A stretch of 64,000 bases of DNA from Streptosporangium carneum (GCF_027922005.1 NZ_BSEV01000011.1:124001-188000); one strand, 5' to 3'. Positions 9,582-18,026 are shown, numbered from the stretch's first letter. Translations and numbers: made by a program. The notes: generated by a model from the letters alone, not told the origin.

Positions 9582-9977
9582 GTGATCGACAAGGTGAAGT
9601 TCCGCAAGGTCAAGACCAGGGGCGAGATCGACCGGCGGGCGGTGGTCAACCCGGCCCAGGCACGCGAGCTGCTCACCGCGCCGACCTACGCGGGCCGTAC
9701 CCATGGGCAGATGATGGCGGCCATGTTCGCCCGCATGTACTTCGCCGGGCTGCGTTCCGCCGATCCCCCCGAGCAGGTGGCCTCACCGCCGGCGCGGCGG
9801 CCGTACGACCTGCGGCACGCGGCGGTCTCGCTCTGGCTGAACGCCGGGGTTCACGCGCCGGAGGTCGCCCGGCGGGCCGGGCACGGGGTGGACGTGCCGC
9901 TCAAGCTCTACGCCAGGTGCATCGACGGGCAGCACGAGACGGCCGACAAGCGGATCCTGGAAGCGCTCACGACATGA
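9582..9977 (+). pseudogene. Tyrosine recombinase (integrase) with internal deletion
   Basis: The frame begins mid-protein at VIDKVKFRKVKTRGEIDRR, continues through VNPAQARELLTAPTYAG and MFARMYFAGLRSADP (first catalytic Arg region), then jumps directly to PYDLRHAAVSLWLNAGV, EVARRAGH and LYARCIDGQ, which hold the HxxR-type and catalytic Tyr motifs. About 100 residues between the Arg box and the His/Arg box are missing, and the N-terminal core-binding domain is absent. It is therefore an inactive remnant of an integrative element, lying next to a tRNA-Lys fragment. Confidence 0.8.
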
Positions 9978-10157
9978 CGTTCCCAACGGGTCAGCACGCA
10001 GGACCCCGGGAATTCCTCGGGGTCCTTCGTCGTGTCGGCCCAACAGGCCCCGGAATCGTTCCACGCGCCTCCGGAATCCCCGTCGCCACCTGGGGAAACG
10101 TCGCCGGTTCCATTCCGCGTGTGTTCCGCGAACAGTGGCGTGGGGCTGCGTTCGGCT

Positions 10158-10263
10158 GCATGCGCCGGGAAAGATCGACAGGAACAAAGGATCAGGTCAG
10201 AGCCTCGTTTCCTGGTCAGGAGCGGCAGGGCGCCTGGGACTCGAACCCAGAACCTACGGATTA
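10158..10263 (-). repeat. Duplicated 3' half of tRNA-Lys plus terminator (att-like copy)
   Basis: These 106 bases match 13411-13516 with about nine mismatches. The copy contains the T-arm, variable loop and 3' acceptor strand of tRNA-Lys plus the downstream hairpin, and stops in the anticodon stem-loop at GGATTA, where an IS630-type end begins. The CCA position is mutated (CGG on the plus strand). It is best read as the far attachment site of an integrative element or a tRNA copy cut by an IS insertion. Confidence 0.8.
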
Positions 10264-10690
10264 CTGAGGTTGAACTCGTGATGTCGTGTGCGGTTATGCC
10301 GATGTGAGGGTCAGCCCCGCTCCCTCTGGGCAGCCGTCGATGAGGTCGCTGCGGTTTTGGATGGTGCGCAGTCCTTGCCGGACGGTGCGGATCAGGTGCT
10401 CCGGGCCGGTGAAGGCGATGTTGGACAGGAAGCAGCGCCGCAGCAGCGACCAGACGCCCTCGACCGGGTTGAGGTCAGCGGCGTGGGTGGGCGGCTGGAC
10501 GACGGTCAGCCAGTCCTGATCAGCGACGAAGGCGCGCATCCCGGCGCTCAGATGGGTGCCCGAGATTGTCCCCGACAAGCATGATCGGGCCGCCGAGCTG
10601 CCGGTGTGCGACGAGGGGCCTCTTCGGGCGGGTCGACGGTGAACAGGATGATCAGGCGGGCGGGATGTGCGCGTCTGCTCGGAGATCTCG
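10262..10690 (-). mobile_element. IS630-family element remnant with C-terminal transposase part
   Basis: The left end is a terminal repeat (TACTGAGGTTGAACTCGTGA) directly after a TA, the usual IS630 target. The minus strand ending at 10294 encodes the DDE transposase C-terminus: GTHLSAGMRAFVADQDW, then THAADLNPVEGVWSLLRR (third catalytic acid, Glu of NPVE). Upstream the frame is broken: QLGGPIMLVGDNLG is in another frame and carries the second Asp. Only roughly 400 bases survive, so the element is dead. Confidence 0.8.
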
Positions 10691-10771
10691 GGCCGTGCCC
10701 GTCGCGTGCCAACGGGGAGGAACCAGGGAGAGCGGCGAAGAGTCACAGGGAACGCGATCAACGCTGTGATC

Positions 10772-10820
10772 TGCGTCTTCGCAAGTTCAGCAAGATCGAT
10801 GTGCGTCTTTGCGAGCAAGA
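10772..10820. repeat. Short imperfect direct repeat
   Basis: TGCGTCTTCGCAAG at 10772 is repeated as TGCGTCTTTGCGAG at 10802, each followed by CAAGA. The spacing is 30 bases. It lies in a stretch without a gene between the IS630 remnant and the toxin remnant. Function unknown. Confidence 0.5.
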
Positions 10821-10856
10821 CGTCAGTCGCACACTTCTGTGTCACGATCGCCAGTA

Positions 10857-10939
10857 AGTGGCTGATGGCGCGCGACGGTTGGGGGCGATCGACTGTTCAG
10901 GGCTTCGTGCCTCAGCCCCGGCCCACCGGGCACCGGGGT
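10857..10939 (+). repeat. Imperfect inverted repeat, copy 2 (partner at 9217-9301)
   Basis: Partner of the repeat at 9217-9301 in opposite orientation, about 80% identical. Between 10690 and 11014 no gene is seen apart from this repeat and the short direct repeat before it. Confidence 0.6.
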
Positions 10940-11014
10940 TGCACTTCGGGTTGCAATACAGGGGCGTTCAGACCCGTTCAGGACGGACCGCTCATGCCCT
11001 CTGACCTGCATTGA

Positions 11015-12022
11015 ACCGTCCGGAACGGTCCGAGGGCGATCTATGCGACCGTCGATGCAAAGAGCACGTTCGTCTGCACGATTGCCCCTCATATCCGATT
11101 CGATGTGGAGGGGTTGGCGGACCCGACCCTTCGTCTCTGGAGCGATAAAGCCCTAGATGACGACGGGAAGGTCGTCGGAATTCGGCGGCACGGTAAGGGC
11201 GAGCCGCATCTCCTGAGCTGGGTGCCGAATTTCCGCTGCGACAGCCTGACGTTCGGCGCCGGGGACGAGGATGTCGTAGACCGGGTCGGTGGTTGTATCA
11301 ACACCAGAGCGAAGCGCGTGTTCGTCATGTCCAAGAGCGACGACAGAGCCTTCATAGAGGTGATCGAGCATATCGAGGACGCCCTGAAGCCAAACAACTC
11401 TCAGACCTTCCCATACCTCCGGCCAGGCCATGATTGGTCGAAGCCGTCATACCCGCCCACGTGAAAGATTCTGGGCAACGAGCAAAATAAGTTCATATAC
11501 GGCAACTGGGCTGCTCCCCGATACGATGAGGACGGCGACGACGCTGCAGGGAAGCCGCTGACCAGGGGCATAGCAGAGAAGAGCGAAACCGCCGAATACA
11601 ACAGGAAGTTTTTCTCTCGGATTGAAATGCATATGGACGTGGGAAGCGTGGAAACGCCAAAGGAAATGCACTGGCTGCTCCCGCCGCCTCTGACGTCCCC
11701 ACCGTCCTCCCCGCAGGAGGTCACCGATCGCGAAAAAGCCCGTGACCGTCACTCCTGGAGTATCAACTACTGCAAATATTACATGCCGGACAAGTATCCC
11801 CCGCCATACAGGAGTGACGAACTGCCCGTGGGGAAAACAAACACCTGCGACGAATACCCGTTCGCCTCAACCCTGCAAGGGGCCGGATACGCTCAAGGGC
11901 ATTTCTCCGTAAGGGCCCTGAACGGCAAACAAAACAACCTTCAGGGAACGGCGCTCAAAAAGTTCTGCGCAGACTTCCGGGTCGGGAAAGAAAATCCCTT
12001 CTGGGTGCTCATCGCGCCTTGA
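11015..12022 (+). pseudogene. NucA/NucB-type nuclease toxin C-terminus with one in-frame stop
   Basis: One frame runs from the stop at 11012 to 12022 with a single TGA at 11462. The first part contains NFRCDSLTFGAG, VDRVGGCINTRAKRVF and VIEHIEDALKP; after the TGA the same frame continues and ends with TCDEYPFASTLQGAG and GKQNNLQGTALKKF. The CDEYPFAST block is the hallmark of the NucA/NucB deoxyribonuclease domain (PF14040). There is no start or signal peptide, so it looks like the tail of a larger secreted or polymorphic toxin. The part after 11627 could still be made from an internal ATG. Base composition is more AT-rich than its neighbours, consistent with transfer. Confidence 0.7.
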
Positions 12023-12045
12023 CGCCGACCAGCTAAACCTATTCT

Positions 12046-12092
12046 AGGGAAGGGGTAAGGAGTGGTATGGTGCCACTCCTTACCCCTTCCCT
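12046..12092. terminator. Perfect 20-bp inverted repeat after toxin remnant
   Basis: Arms 12046-12065 and 12073-12092 pair perfectly around a seven-base loop. There is no T-run, so it may act as an actinobacterial hairpin terminator or stabilise the end of the toxin message. It lies between the toxin tail and the following gene. Confidence 0.75.
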
Positions 12093-12127
12093 GTCGACGC
12101 TCACCATATAGAATCCGGACATCCTCC

Positions 12128-12682
12128 ATGCATGCCCTCCCTACCGAAAATCAACATCGCCTTCTGCTCGAACATGGATTCCATGACTTCTTCATGGCTC
12201 AATGGGTCAGCATCGAAGACATCGACGAGGTAGCCCGACGGCTGCGAGTCGCAACGGAGACGACAGCCGCATGCGACTTTCAGACCGCCATGAGATCATA
12301 CGGTTCCAAGTCCCAGGCACCGCATCAGGCTTGGATTGCCCGCCTTGCTCCTGGCTGGTCAATAGTTATTTATCTCAACGGCCTGATGCTGTCTTCGGAC
12401 CCACTCAGTCTCGGCGGTCAGCGCGCTTTCGATGTCTCATACATCCCTGGTATAGAAGAAATCGACGAACTGTTCTACACCCACGACGGGACATGCACTG
12501 GAAGCATCTACTATGAGGAGGAATACCAAACTTACCTGGAGGGTTTGCCGTACGACATCACATCGACGGAAGGACAGATAGAGGAGTATCTATGCATCTT
12601 GGGAAGAGTCACTGGGCGGTTCCTCGATCATGAATTGTTCTCCTCCCAAGGACTGCTGGTTCAGCTTCCCTCGACTGATTGA
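12128..12682 (+). CDS. Hypothetical protein, possible immunity partner of the nuclease
   Basis: A 184-residue acidic soluble protein beginning MHALPTENQHRLLLEHGF, with WIARLAPGWSIVIYLNGLML and a long acidic C-terminal half. No family is recognised. It directly follows the NucA/NucB toxin tail on the same strand, its codon use is likewise AT-richer than the core genes, and it is flanked by IS remnants. This position and acidity suit an immunity protein; that is inference. The ATG at 12128 is used; an upstream GTG at 12062 falls inside the hairpin and is unlikely. Confidence 0.6.
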   Translation: MHALPTENQHRLLLEHGFHDFFMAQWVSIEDIDEVARRLRVATETTAACDFQTAMRSYGSKSQAPHQAWIARLAPGWSIVIYLNGLMLSSDPLSLGGQRAFDVSYIPGIEEIDELFYTHDGTCTGSIYYEEEYQTYLEGLPYDITSTEGQIEEYLCILGRVTGRFLDHELFSSQGLLVQLPSTD

Positions 12683-12707
12683 GGCGATCCCAGCGAATTG
12701 CCGCTTT

Positions 12708-13410
12708 TACTGACGTTGAACTCGTGGTGTCGTAGGTCCTGACCTGCCTTGTTTGCCGAGTAGACCGACATCATGAGGTACGCACAAGGCGGAGGACTGT
12801 CCGCCGAACGAAGAGCGTTCCGCGAACGACTACGGCTCCAGGCAGCCGAGAGATTCGCGCGGGATGAATCCAGTACGGCCATCGCCCAGGACCTGCGGAT
12901 CAGCCTCCGCTCCGTTCAGCGATGGAAAAGGGACTGGCAGAGCGGAGGGGCCGGAGCGTTGCGCTCGCACGGGCCGGCTTCCCTGCCCCGGCTCAGTGAG
13001 CGGCAACTCACCGTCCTGGAGCAGGAACTGGTCAAAGGGCCCATCTGGTACGGCTGGCCGGACCAGCGCTGGACCCTGACACGCATGAAAACCGTGATCG
13101 GCCGGCGCTTCCATCTGACCTACACCCTCCAAGGCGTGCGCAAGCTGCTGATCCGCAACGGCTACTCCTGTCAGGTCCCGGCCCGCTGCGCCCTGGAGCG
13201 CAATCAGGCGGCGGTGACCGGCTGGGTGAAGGAGACCTGGCCGAACGTGGAAGATCCGCGGCGGCGCTCGGCGCCTGGATCGTCTTCGAAGACGAGACCG
13301 GCCCGTCGATGACGCCGCCCATCGCACGGACCTGGAGCCCGCGCGGCCACACCCCGATCATCACCGTGCGGGGCCGCTCCCGGCGCCGGATCCCGATCGC
13401 CGCCCTGGCC
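12708..13410 (+). mobile_element. IS630-family element, right end missing
   Basis: The left terminal repeat TACTGACGTTGAACTCGTGG at 12708 matches the end at 10262 (22 of 24 bases compared from one base earlier). The transposase frame begins at 12773. The element ends abruptly where the tRNA-Lys-linked repeat starts near 13411, so the right end is gone. Confidence 0.8.
12773..13410 (+). pseudogene. IS630-type transposase, frameshifted and truncated
   Basis: The first frame encodes a helix-turn-helix (TAIAQDLRISLRSVQRWKRD) and the linker typical of IS630 transposases (WYGWPDQRWTLTRMKTVI). Near 13250-13265 the homology moves to the -1 frame (LGAWIVFEDETGPSMTPP), which carries the first catalytic Asp, and stops at IPIAALAAC. 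The shift could be programmed in some IS630 elements, but no slippery run is visible and the C-terminus is missing, so the copy is dead. Confidence 0.8.
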
Positions 13411-13516
13411 GCATGTGCCAGGAAAGATCGCCAGGAACAAAGGCCCAGCTCAGAGCCTTGTTTCCTGGTCAGGAGTGGTAGGGCGCCTGGGACTCGAACC
13501 CAGAACCTACGGATTA
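13411..13516 (-). repeat. Copy 2 of the tRNA-Lys 3'-half duplication
   Basis: Pairs with 10158-10263. Here it is part of the complete tRNA-Lys and its downstream hairpin, so this copy is the functional one. Confidence 0.8.
13431..13467 (-). terminator. Hairpin terminator of tRNA-Lys
   Basis: CCAGGAACAAAGG and CCTTGTTTCCTGG form a near-perfect hairpin beginning eight bases beyond the tRNA 3' end on the minus strand. It is retained in the duplicated copy upstream. Confidence 0.6.
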
Positions 13517-13551
13517 AAAGTCCGCAGCTCTAACCATTGAGCTAACGCCCC
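13476..13551 (-). tRNA. tRNA-Lys (anticodon TTT)
   Basis: The minus strand folds as a full cloverleaf: acceptor GGGGCGT paired with GCGCCCT (two G:U pairs), D-arm GCTC/GAGC, anticodon stem around loop CTTTTAA giving anticodon TTT, and T-arm CTGGG-TTCGAGT-CCCAG. The CCA is encoded. Its 3' half is duplicated at 10158-10263, making this the likely integration target of the neighbouring island. Confidence 0.95.
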
Positions 13552-13666
13552 GCTGGAGACAGCGTACCGAGGATAGTGTCCACTAACGTCCGTCGCCAGG
13601 CCCGGAGGGGGTGCCTGTTGGCCGAATCGTGTGTGGGAGGGGCGGACGGATCATACAGTGGCAGTC

Positions 13667-14290
13667 ATGACGAGCTCGGGGTTTGAGTCCACCGGGGGTG
13701 TTCGCGTGGCATCGCGGCAAGGGTATGTCGTGGTGGACGTGGAGACCACAGGTTTCTCGCCGGCCAAGGGCGACCAGATCTGCGAGATCGCTCTCGTCTC
13801 CCTGGACACCGAGGGCGCGACCCTCGACGAGTGGCACTCGCTGATCAATCCGCGGCGCGCGACAGGGGCCGTGCACGTCCACGGGATCACCGAGAGGATG
13901 GTCGCGAGGGCGCCGGTGATCGAGGAAGTGCTCGACGATGTCTGGAGCCGGATCGCCGGGCGTGTCCTGGTGGCGCACAACACCTCTTTCGATCTGCGCT
14001 TTCTGCGGGTCCTGCCCGAGAGTCACTGGCTGACCGAGACGTTGTGCACGCAGAAACTCGCACCGGACTTCATCTCCGAGGGGAAGTGGACCCTCGCCGC
14101 CTGCTGCGAGCGGGCGGGCATCCGGCTCTCGGGCGCTCACGCCGCGCTGGCCGACGCCCGGGCCACCGCCGAGCTGTTCCGCTCCTACCTGCGCCGGGGC
14201 GTCTCCTGGGAGCGCGAGCTGAGCAGGGCGGCCCAGGCCCCCGAATGGCGTCCCAGTGGGCGGCCTCAGCGACCCGCGCTCCAGCGGTAG
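13667..14290 (+). CDS. DEDDh 3'-5' exonuclease, DNA polymerase III epsilon-like
   Basis: A 207-residue exonuclease. The DEDDh residues are visible: Asp24 and Glu26 in VDVETTGF, Asp109 in HNTSFD, and His158/Asp163 in GAHAALADAR. The family proofreads or trims DNA 3' ends; this short stand-alone form is common in actinomycetes alongside the main epsilon-like domain. The ATG at 13667 is chosen as the start just before the conserved fold; a GTG lies 36 bases earlier. It is monocistronic next to tRNA-Lys. No gene lies in the 119 bases that follow. Confidence 0.9.
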   Translation: MTSSGFESTGGVRVASRQGYVVVDVETTGFSPAKGDQICEIALVSLDTEGATLDEWHSLINPRRATGAVHVHGITERMVARAPVIEEVLDDVWSRIAGRVLVAHNTSFDLRFLRVLPESHWLTETLCTQKLAPDFISEGKWTLAACCERAGIRLSGAHAALADARATAELFRSYLRRGVSWERELSRAAQAPEWRPSGRPQRPALQR

Positions 14291-14409
14291 GCCTCGGCGA
14301 CCCGCGCTTCAGCGGCAGGTCTCGGCGACCGTGGCTCGGTGACGGGTTTCCGCGCTTCGGCGGAGGCCCGGGCGCCCGCGCCTCGACGGCCCGGGCTCCG
14401 GGGCGGTGC

Positions 14410-15567
14410 TCAGCGGTAGGCGGGGATGCCGGTCAGGGCCTCACCGAGGACGAGGGTGTGGATCTCCTGGGTTCCCTCGTAGGTCAGGACGCTCTCCAGG
14501 TTGTTCATGTGCCTGATCACTGGATACTCCAGGGTGATGCCGTTGCCTCCGAGGACCGAGCGCGACTGGCGGGCGATGTCCAGGGCCGCGCGGACGTTGG
14601 CGAGTTTGCCGAAGCTGACCTGACGGGGGGTGAGGGTGCCCGCGTCCTTCAGACGGCCCAGATGGAGGGCGGTGAGCTGTGACTGCCCCAGGCCGACGTA
14701 CATCCAGGCGAGTTTCTCCTGGGTCAGCTGGAAGCCGCCGATGGGCCTGCCGAACTGAACGCGGGTCCTGGAGTAGTCGACCGCGGCCTCCAGACAGGCG
14801 CGGGCCGCGCCCACGACGCCCCACAGGATGCCGAAGCGGGCCTCCGACAGGCATGACAGCGGCCCCTTCAGACCGCGGACCCCAGGCAGTACGGCGGCCG
14901 CTGGAAGGCGGACGTCGTCGAAGTAGAGCGAGGAGGTCACCGAGGCCCTCAGGGACATCTTCCTGTGGATCTCGGGGGCGGAGAAGCCGGGCGTGTCGGT
15001 GGGAACGACGAAGCCGCGGATGCCGTCGTCGGTCTGGGCCCAGACCACGGCGACGTCGGCGACCGAGCCGTTGGTGATCCACATCTTGGACCCGTTGAGG
15101 ATCCAGTCTCCTGAGGGATCCTGCTTGGCGTGGGTGCGCATGTTGGCGGGGTCCGAGCCGTGGTCGGGCTCGGTGAGGCCGAAGCAGCCGATCGCCTCGC
15201 CCGAGGACATCCGGGGCAGCCACTGCTCCTTCTGCTCCGCGGAGCCGTACTTCCAGATGGGGAACATGGCGAGCGAGCCCTGCACCGAGACGAACGACCG
15301 CAGCCCGGAGTCTCCGGCCTCCAGTTCCCGGCAGGCGATGCCGTAGGAGACGGCGTCCAGGCCCGCGCAGCCGTACCCGGTCAGGTGCATGCCCAGCAGG
15401 CCGAGCGAGCCGAGCAGCGGGCTCAGCTCGCGGGCGGGGAAGACCGCCTCCTCGAACCAGTCGCCCACGTGGGGAAGCACCTTGTCCGCGACGAACTCCT
15501 TCACGGTGTCACGGATGAGGCGCTGTTCCTCGGAGAACGTGTCGTCGATGCGCAGGAGGTCGTCCAT
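14410..15567 (-). CDS. Acyl-CoA dehydrogenase (glutaryl-CoA dehydrogenase-like)
   Basis: A 385-residue flavoenzyme. Motifs: GCFGLTEPDHGSDP (FAD/substrate loop), WITNGSVADVAVVWA, and the C-terminal YEGTQEIH. Overall order and length match glutaryl-CoA dehydrogenases, which oxidise and decarboxylate glutaryl-CoA in lysine and tryptophan breakdown. The ATG at 15567 is preferred because GAGAGGAA lies eight bases upstream; a further in-frame ATG at 15585 contains that ribosome site. Monocistronic. Substrate is a family inference. Confidence 0.88.
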   Translation of the reverse strand: MDDLLRIDDTFSEEQRLIRDTVKEFVADKVLPHVGDWFEEAVFPARELSPLLGSLGLLGMHLTGYGCAGLDAVSYGIACRELEAGDSGLRSFVSVQGSLAMFPIWKYGSAEQKEQWLPRMSSGEAIGCFGLTEPDHGSDPANMRTHAKQDPSGDWILNGSKMWITNGSVADVAVVWAQTDDGIRGFVVPTDTPGFSAPEIHRKMSLRASVTSSLYFDDVRLPAAAVLPGVRGLKGPLSCLSEARFGILWGVVGAARACLEAAVDYSRTRVQFGRPIGGFQLTQEKLAWMYVGLGQSQLTALHLGRLKDAGTLTPRQVSFGKLANVRAALDIARQSRSVLGGNGITLEYPVIRHMNNLESVLTYEGTQEIHTLVLGEALTGIPAYR

Positions 15568-15688
15568 GGGGTGTTCCTCTCTCATCGGCCCCTGTCAGGG
15601 TATTGCCGATGCTTTCAGGAGGGATGTCAGGGTCACGCCAGGGGGAATCCCGATGTGACCGGAGGCCTTCACCGGGCAGTCTGAGGAC

Positions 15689-16177
15689 ATGAACGAAAAC
15701 GACTTCTCGGGTGTCAGGCAGCTCCGCAGGACCAGGGACGGACGCATCGTCGCGGGTGTGGCCTCCGGTCTCGGACACTACGTCGGAATCGATCCCAACA
15801 TCATCCGCGCGGCTCTCGCAGTGGCCAGCTTCTTCGGCGGACTCGGTGTGGGGATCTACGCGATCGGCTGGCTGCTCCTGCCCGAGGAGGGCAAGAGCTC
15901 CTCGATCCTCCAGGATCTGGTCGCCAAGAACAAGGACAACCCGGTCTGGCTGGACGCCAAGGCCAAGGCCGAGCAGGGATGGGCGAAGGCCGAGCAGAGC
16001 TGGGCCAAGAACGCGGGGCGGCAGGAGCAGCACCACGCAGGGCAGTACTCGGCCTCGCAGTACCCCCCTCCGGCGCCGCAGTACCCCGCCCACCAGGCCC
16101 CGGCCCAGGCCCCGGCGCCGACCTACCCCGCTCCCGCGGCCCCGAGTGAGCACGGCGACACCACCCCCCAGGCGTGA
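15689..16177 (+). CDS. PspC domain membrane protein
   Basis: A 162-residue protein. Residues 8-65 are a PspC domain (RLRRTRDGRIVAGVASG-type start, seen as QLRRTRDGRIVAGVASGLG) with one or two membrane segments (ALAVASFFGGLGVGIYAIGW). It continues with a helical repeat rich in K, A and W and ends in a proline/alanine/tyrosine-rich cytoplasmic or exposed tail. PspC proteins take part in envelope stress response. It ends two bases before the stop of the convergent MFS gene. Confidence 0.88.
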   Translation: MNENDFSGVRQLRRTRDGRIVAGVASGLGHYVGIDPNIIRAALAVASFFGGLGVGIYAIGWLLLPEEGKSSSILQDLVAKNKDNPVWLDAKAKAEQGWAKAEQSWAKNAGRQEQHHAGQYSASQYPPPAPQYPAHQAPAQAPAPTYPAPAAPSEHGDTTPQA

Positions 16178-16178
16178 C

Positions 16179-17498
16179 TCAGGCGGTCGCCTCAGCGCGA
16201 ACCCCCTCGATGATCTCCTTGCGGGATCGGACCCAGAGCACGGCCAGCGCGGCCGCGACGAGCAGTCCCGCCGCGCCGGCCAGTGCCACCACGTTCTCGG
16301 GGCCGAACCTGTCGGCGGCGGCGCCGCCGACGAGGATTCCGACGCCCTGGGAGGCGAGCAGGCCCGAGTGCACGAGCCCGAAGGCCAGAGCCCGCCGCTC
16401 GGCGGGCACGCACTGCACGAACGCGGCGTTCGCCGCGAGCTGGTAGGCCCCGCCGACCCCCGAGACGAACCACAGGACCAGCACCACGGCGAGCGGCGGC
16501 CGTACGGCGCACACGATCAACGGCGCGCAGGTCAGCATCGCCAGCCAGCCCATCACACGCAGCCGCCTCGACGGGCTGACGTACCGGCCGAACAGGAACG
16601 CGCCGACGACGGTCCCGGTCGGCATCGCGCCCATCAGCAGGCCCGCGATGAAGGAGATCCGCTGCGGGTCGTCGGTCAGCGTCGCGGCGTACGGGGTGGC
16701 GATTCCCTCAGGAAGCACGTAGAAGCCGCACAGCCAGGCGAAGAGCACGAGCGTTCGCAGCCGTAGGTCGCCGAAGACGAGCTTGGCGCCCCCGCGCGTC
16801 ATGGTCCACATCGAGGAGGAGTCGGCGTCGCCGCACAGGGGAGCGGGGCGGCGCCGTACACCGGCGACCAGGATCAGGGCGGAGGCCAGGTAGGTGGCCG
16901 CGTCGAGGGCCAGCGCGCGGTACGGTCCCATTCCCATGATCAGAGCGCCGCCGAGGGCGAAGCCCAGCATCTGCGCGCCCTGGTTGGTCATGTTCTGCAG
17001 GGCGGAGCCGACGACGTAGCGGTCGCCCTCGAGGATCTCGGGCAGCAGCGCCGCCCTGGCGGCCGAGAACGGGGCGCTGAGCAGCACCACGCAGAAGACC
17101 AGCACGGACAGGGCCGCGAAGGGGATGCCGGGGATCGCCATGAGCGCGACCATGGCAGCCCTGAGCAGGTCGCATATGATCATGATCCGTCGTCGGGCGT
17201 GACGGTCGGCGAGGGCCGCGAGCAGCGGTCCGCCGATGATGGGGGGCAGGTAGGTCAGCGCGTAGACCGACGCCGTGGCCAGAGGTGAGTCCGTCCGCTG
17301 GAAGACCAGCACGGACAACGCCACTCGTGAGAGCTGATCGCCGAGGAGTGAAAGCCCCTGGGCCATCCAGAGCGCGCGAAACTCTCTGATGGCGATGATT
17401 TCGCCATATGTCACTTGGCGCTCGGCGAGGCGGCGGTGCCGCCCGGGTAGCCGACCGGGCCGGGTGGCCGCCATAGGACTCCGCTGGGCTGCAGGCAC
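16179..17498 (-). CDS. MFS transporter (EntS-like, 12 TM)
   Basis: A 439-residue major facilitator protein with about twelve hydrophobic segments and the loop 2-3 motif around ALADRHARRRIMI. The motif order (FRALWMAQGLSLLGDQLSRV at the N-terminus) matches the MFS_3/EntS-like exporters. The substrate cannot be told. The first ATG at 17498 gives an unusually basic leader; an ATG at residue 9 is possible. Convergent with PspC. Confidence 0.85.
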   Translation of the reverse strand: MPAAQRSPMAATRPGRLPGRHRRLAERQVTYGEIIAIREFRALWMAQGLSLLGDQLSRVALSVLVFQRTDSPLATASVYALTYLPPIIGGPLLAALADRHARRRIMIICDLLRAAMVALMAIPGIPFAALSVLVFCVVLLSAPFSAARAALLPEILEGDRYVVGSALQNMTNQGAQMLGFALGGALIMGMGPYRALALDAATYLASALILVAGVRRRPAPLCGDADSSSMWTMTRGGAKLVFGDLRLRTLVLFAWLCGFYVLPEGIATPYAATLTDDPQRISFIAGLLMGAMPTGTVVGAFLFGRYVSPSRRLRVMGWLAMLTCAPLIVCAVRPPLAVVLVLWFVSGVGGAYQLAANAAFVQCVPAERRALAFGLVHSGLLASQGVGILVGGAAADRFGPENVVALAGAAGLLVAAALAVLWVRSRKEIIEGVRAEATA

Positions 17499-17642
17499 AT
17501 TGACTGTGGGTGGTCAGTATGTAACCTACGGTGCCCGTTGAAGCGCCGTCGCGCAACTGAAAGCAATCAATCCCATGCGGGCTGTAGCTATAAATTGGAA
17601 AATTTCCGGGACGGCACCAAGCCGGGGAGAATGTGGCTTTGG

Positions 17643-17993
17643 CTACCAGCCAAGCTCGTGCAGTCTGTCATCGTCTATGCCGAAATGGTGGGCGATCTCA
17701 TGAACCACGGTGATCTGCACTTCCTCTACCACGTCGTCCTCGGTCTCACAGATCGAGCAGATCGGGTGACGGTAAATCTCGATCCGGTCGGGTAGCACCC
17801 CGGCGTACCAGCCGCCGCGTTCGGTGAGCGGAACTCCCGTGTACAGGCCCAGCAGATCCGGTTCGGGCGGATCGTCCACGACCACCACGACCACGTTGTC
17901 CATGACTCTCGTCAGCTCGGGAGGAACCGTGTCCAGCGCTTCGGCCACAAGCTCCTCGAACCTCTCTCGCGAGACCTCGATCACACTTGCCAT
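17643..17993 (-). CDS. Zincin-like metallopeptidase (PF06262 type)
   Basis: A 116-residue protein with a zinc-binding motif near the C-terminus: VVHEIAHHFGIDDDRL (HExxH plus downstream Asp). The N-terminus ERFEELVAEALDTVPPEL and the patch RIEIYRHPI are typical of this small family of minimal zincins common in actinobacteria. Biological substrate unknown. Divergent from the phosphoesterase gene, 33 bases away. Confidence 0.88.
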   Translation of the reverse strand: MASVIEVSRERFEELVAEALDTVPPELTRVMDNVVVVVVDDPPEPDLLGLYTGVPLTERGGWYAGVLPDRIEIYRHPICSICETEDDVVEEVQITVVHEIAHHFGIDDDRLHELGW

Positions 17994-18026
17994 TGTGCCC
18001 CGCGTTTCCGGGTAGGGGAGATGCGC

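Noticed and set aside
10158..10263. A second functional tRNA-Lys
   Set aside because: Only the 3' half is present; acceptor 5' strand, D-arm and half of the anticodon loop are missing.
13250..13265. Programmed frameshift in the IS630 transposase
   Set aside because: No slippery run is visible and the C-terminus is missing, so a simple mutation in a dead element is more likely.
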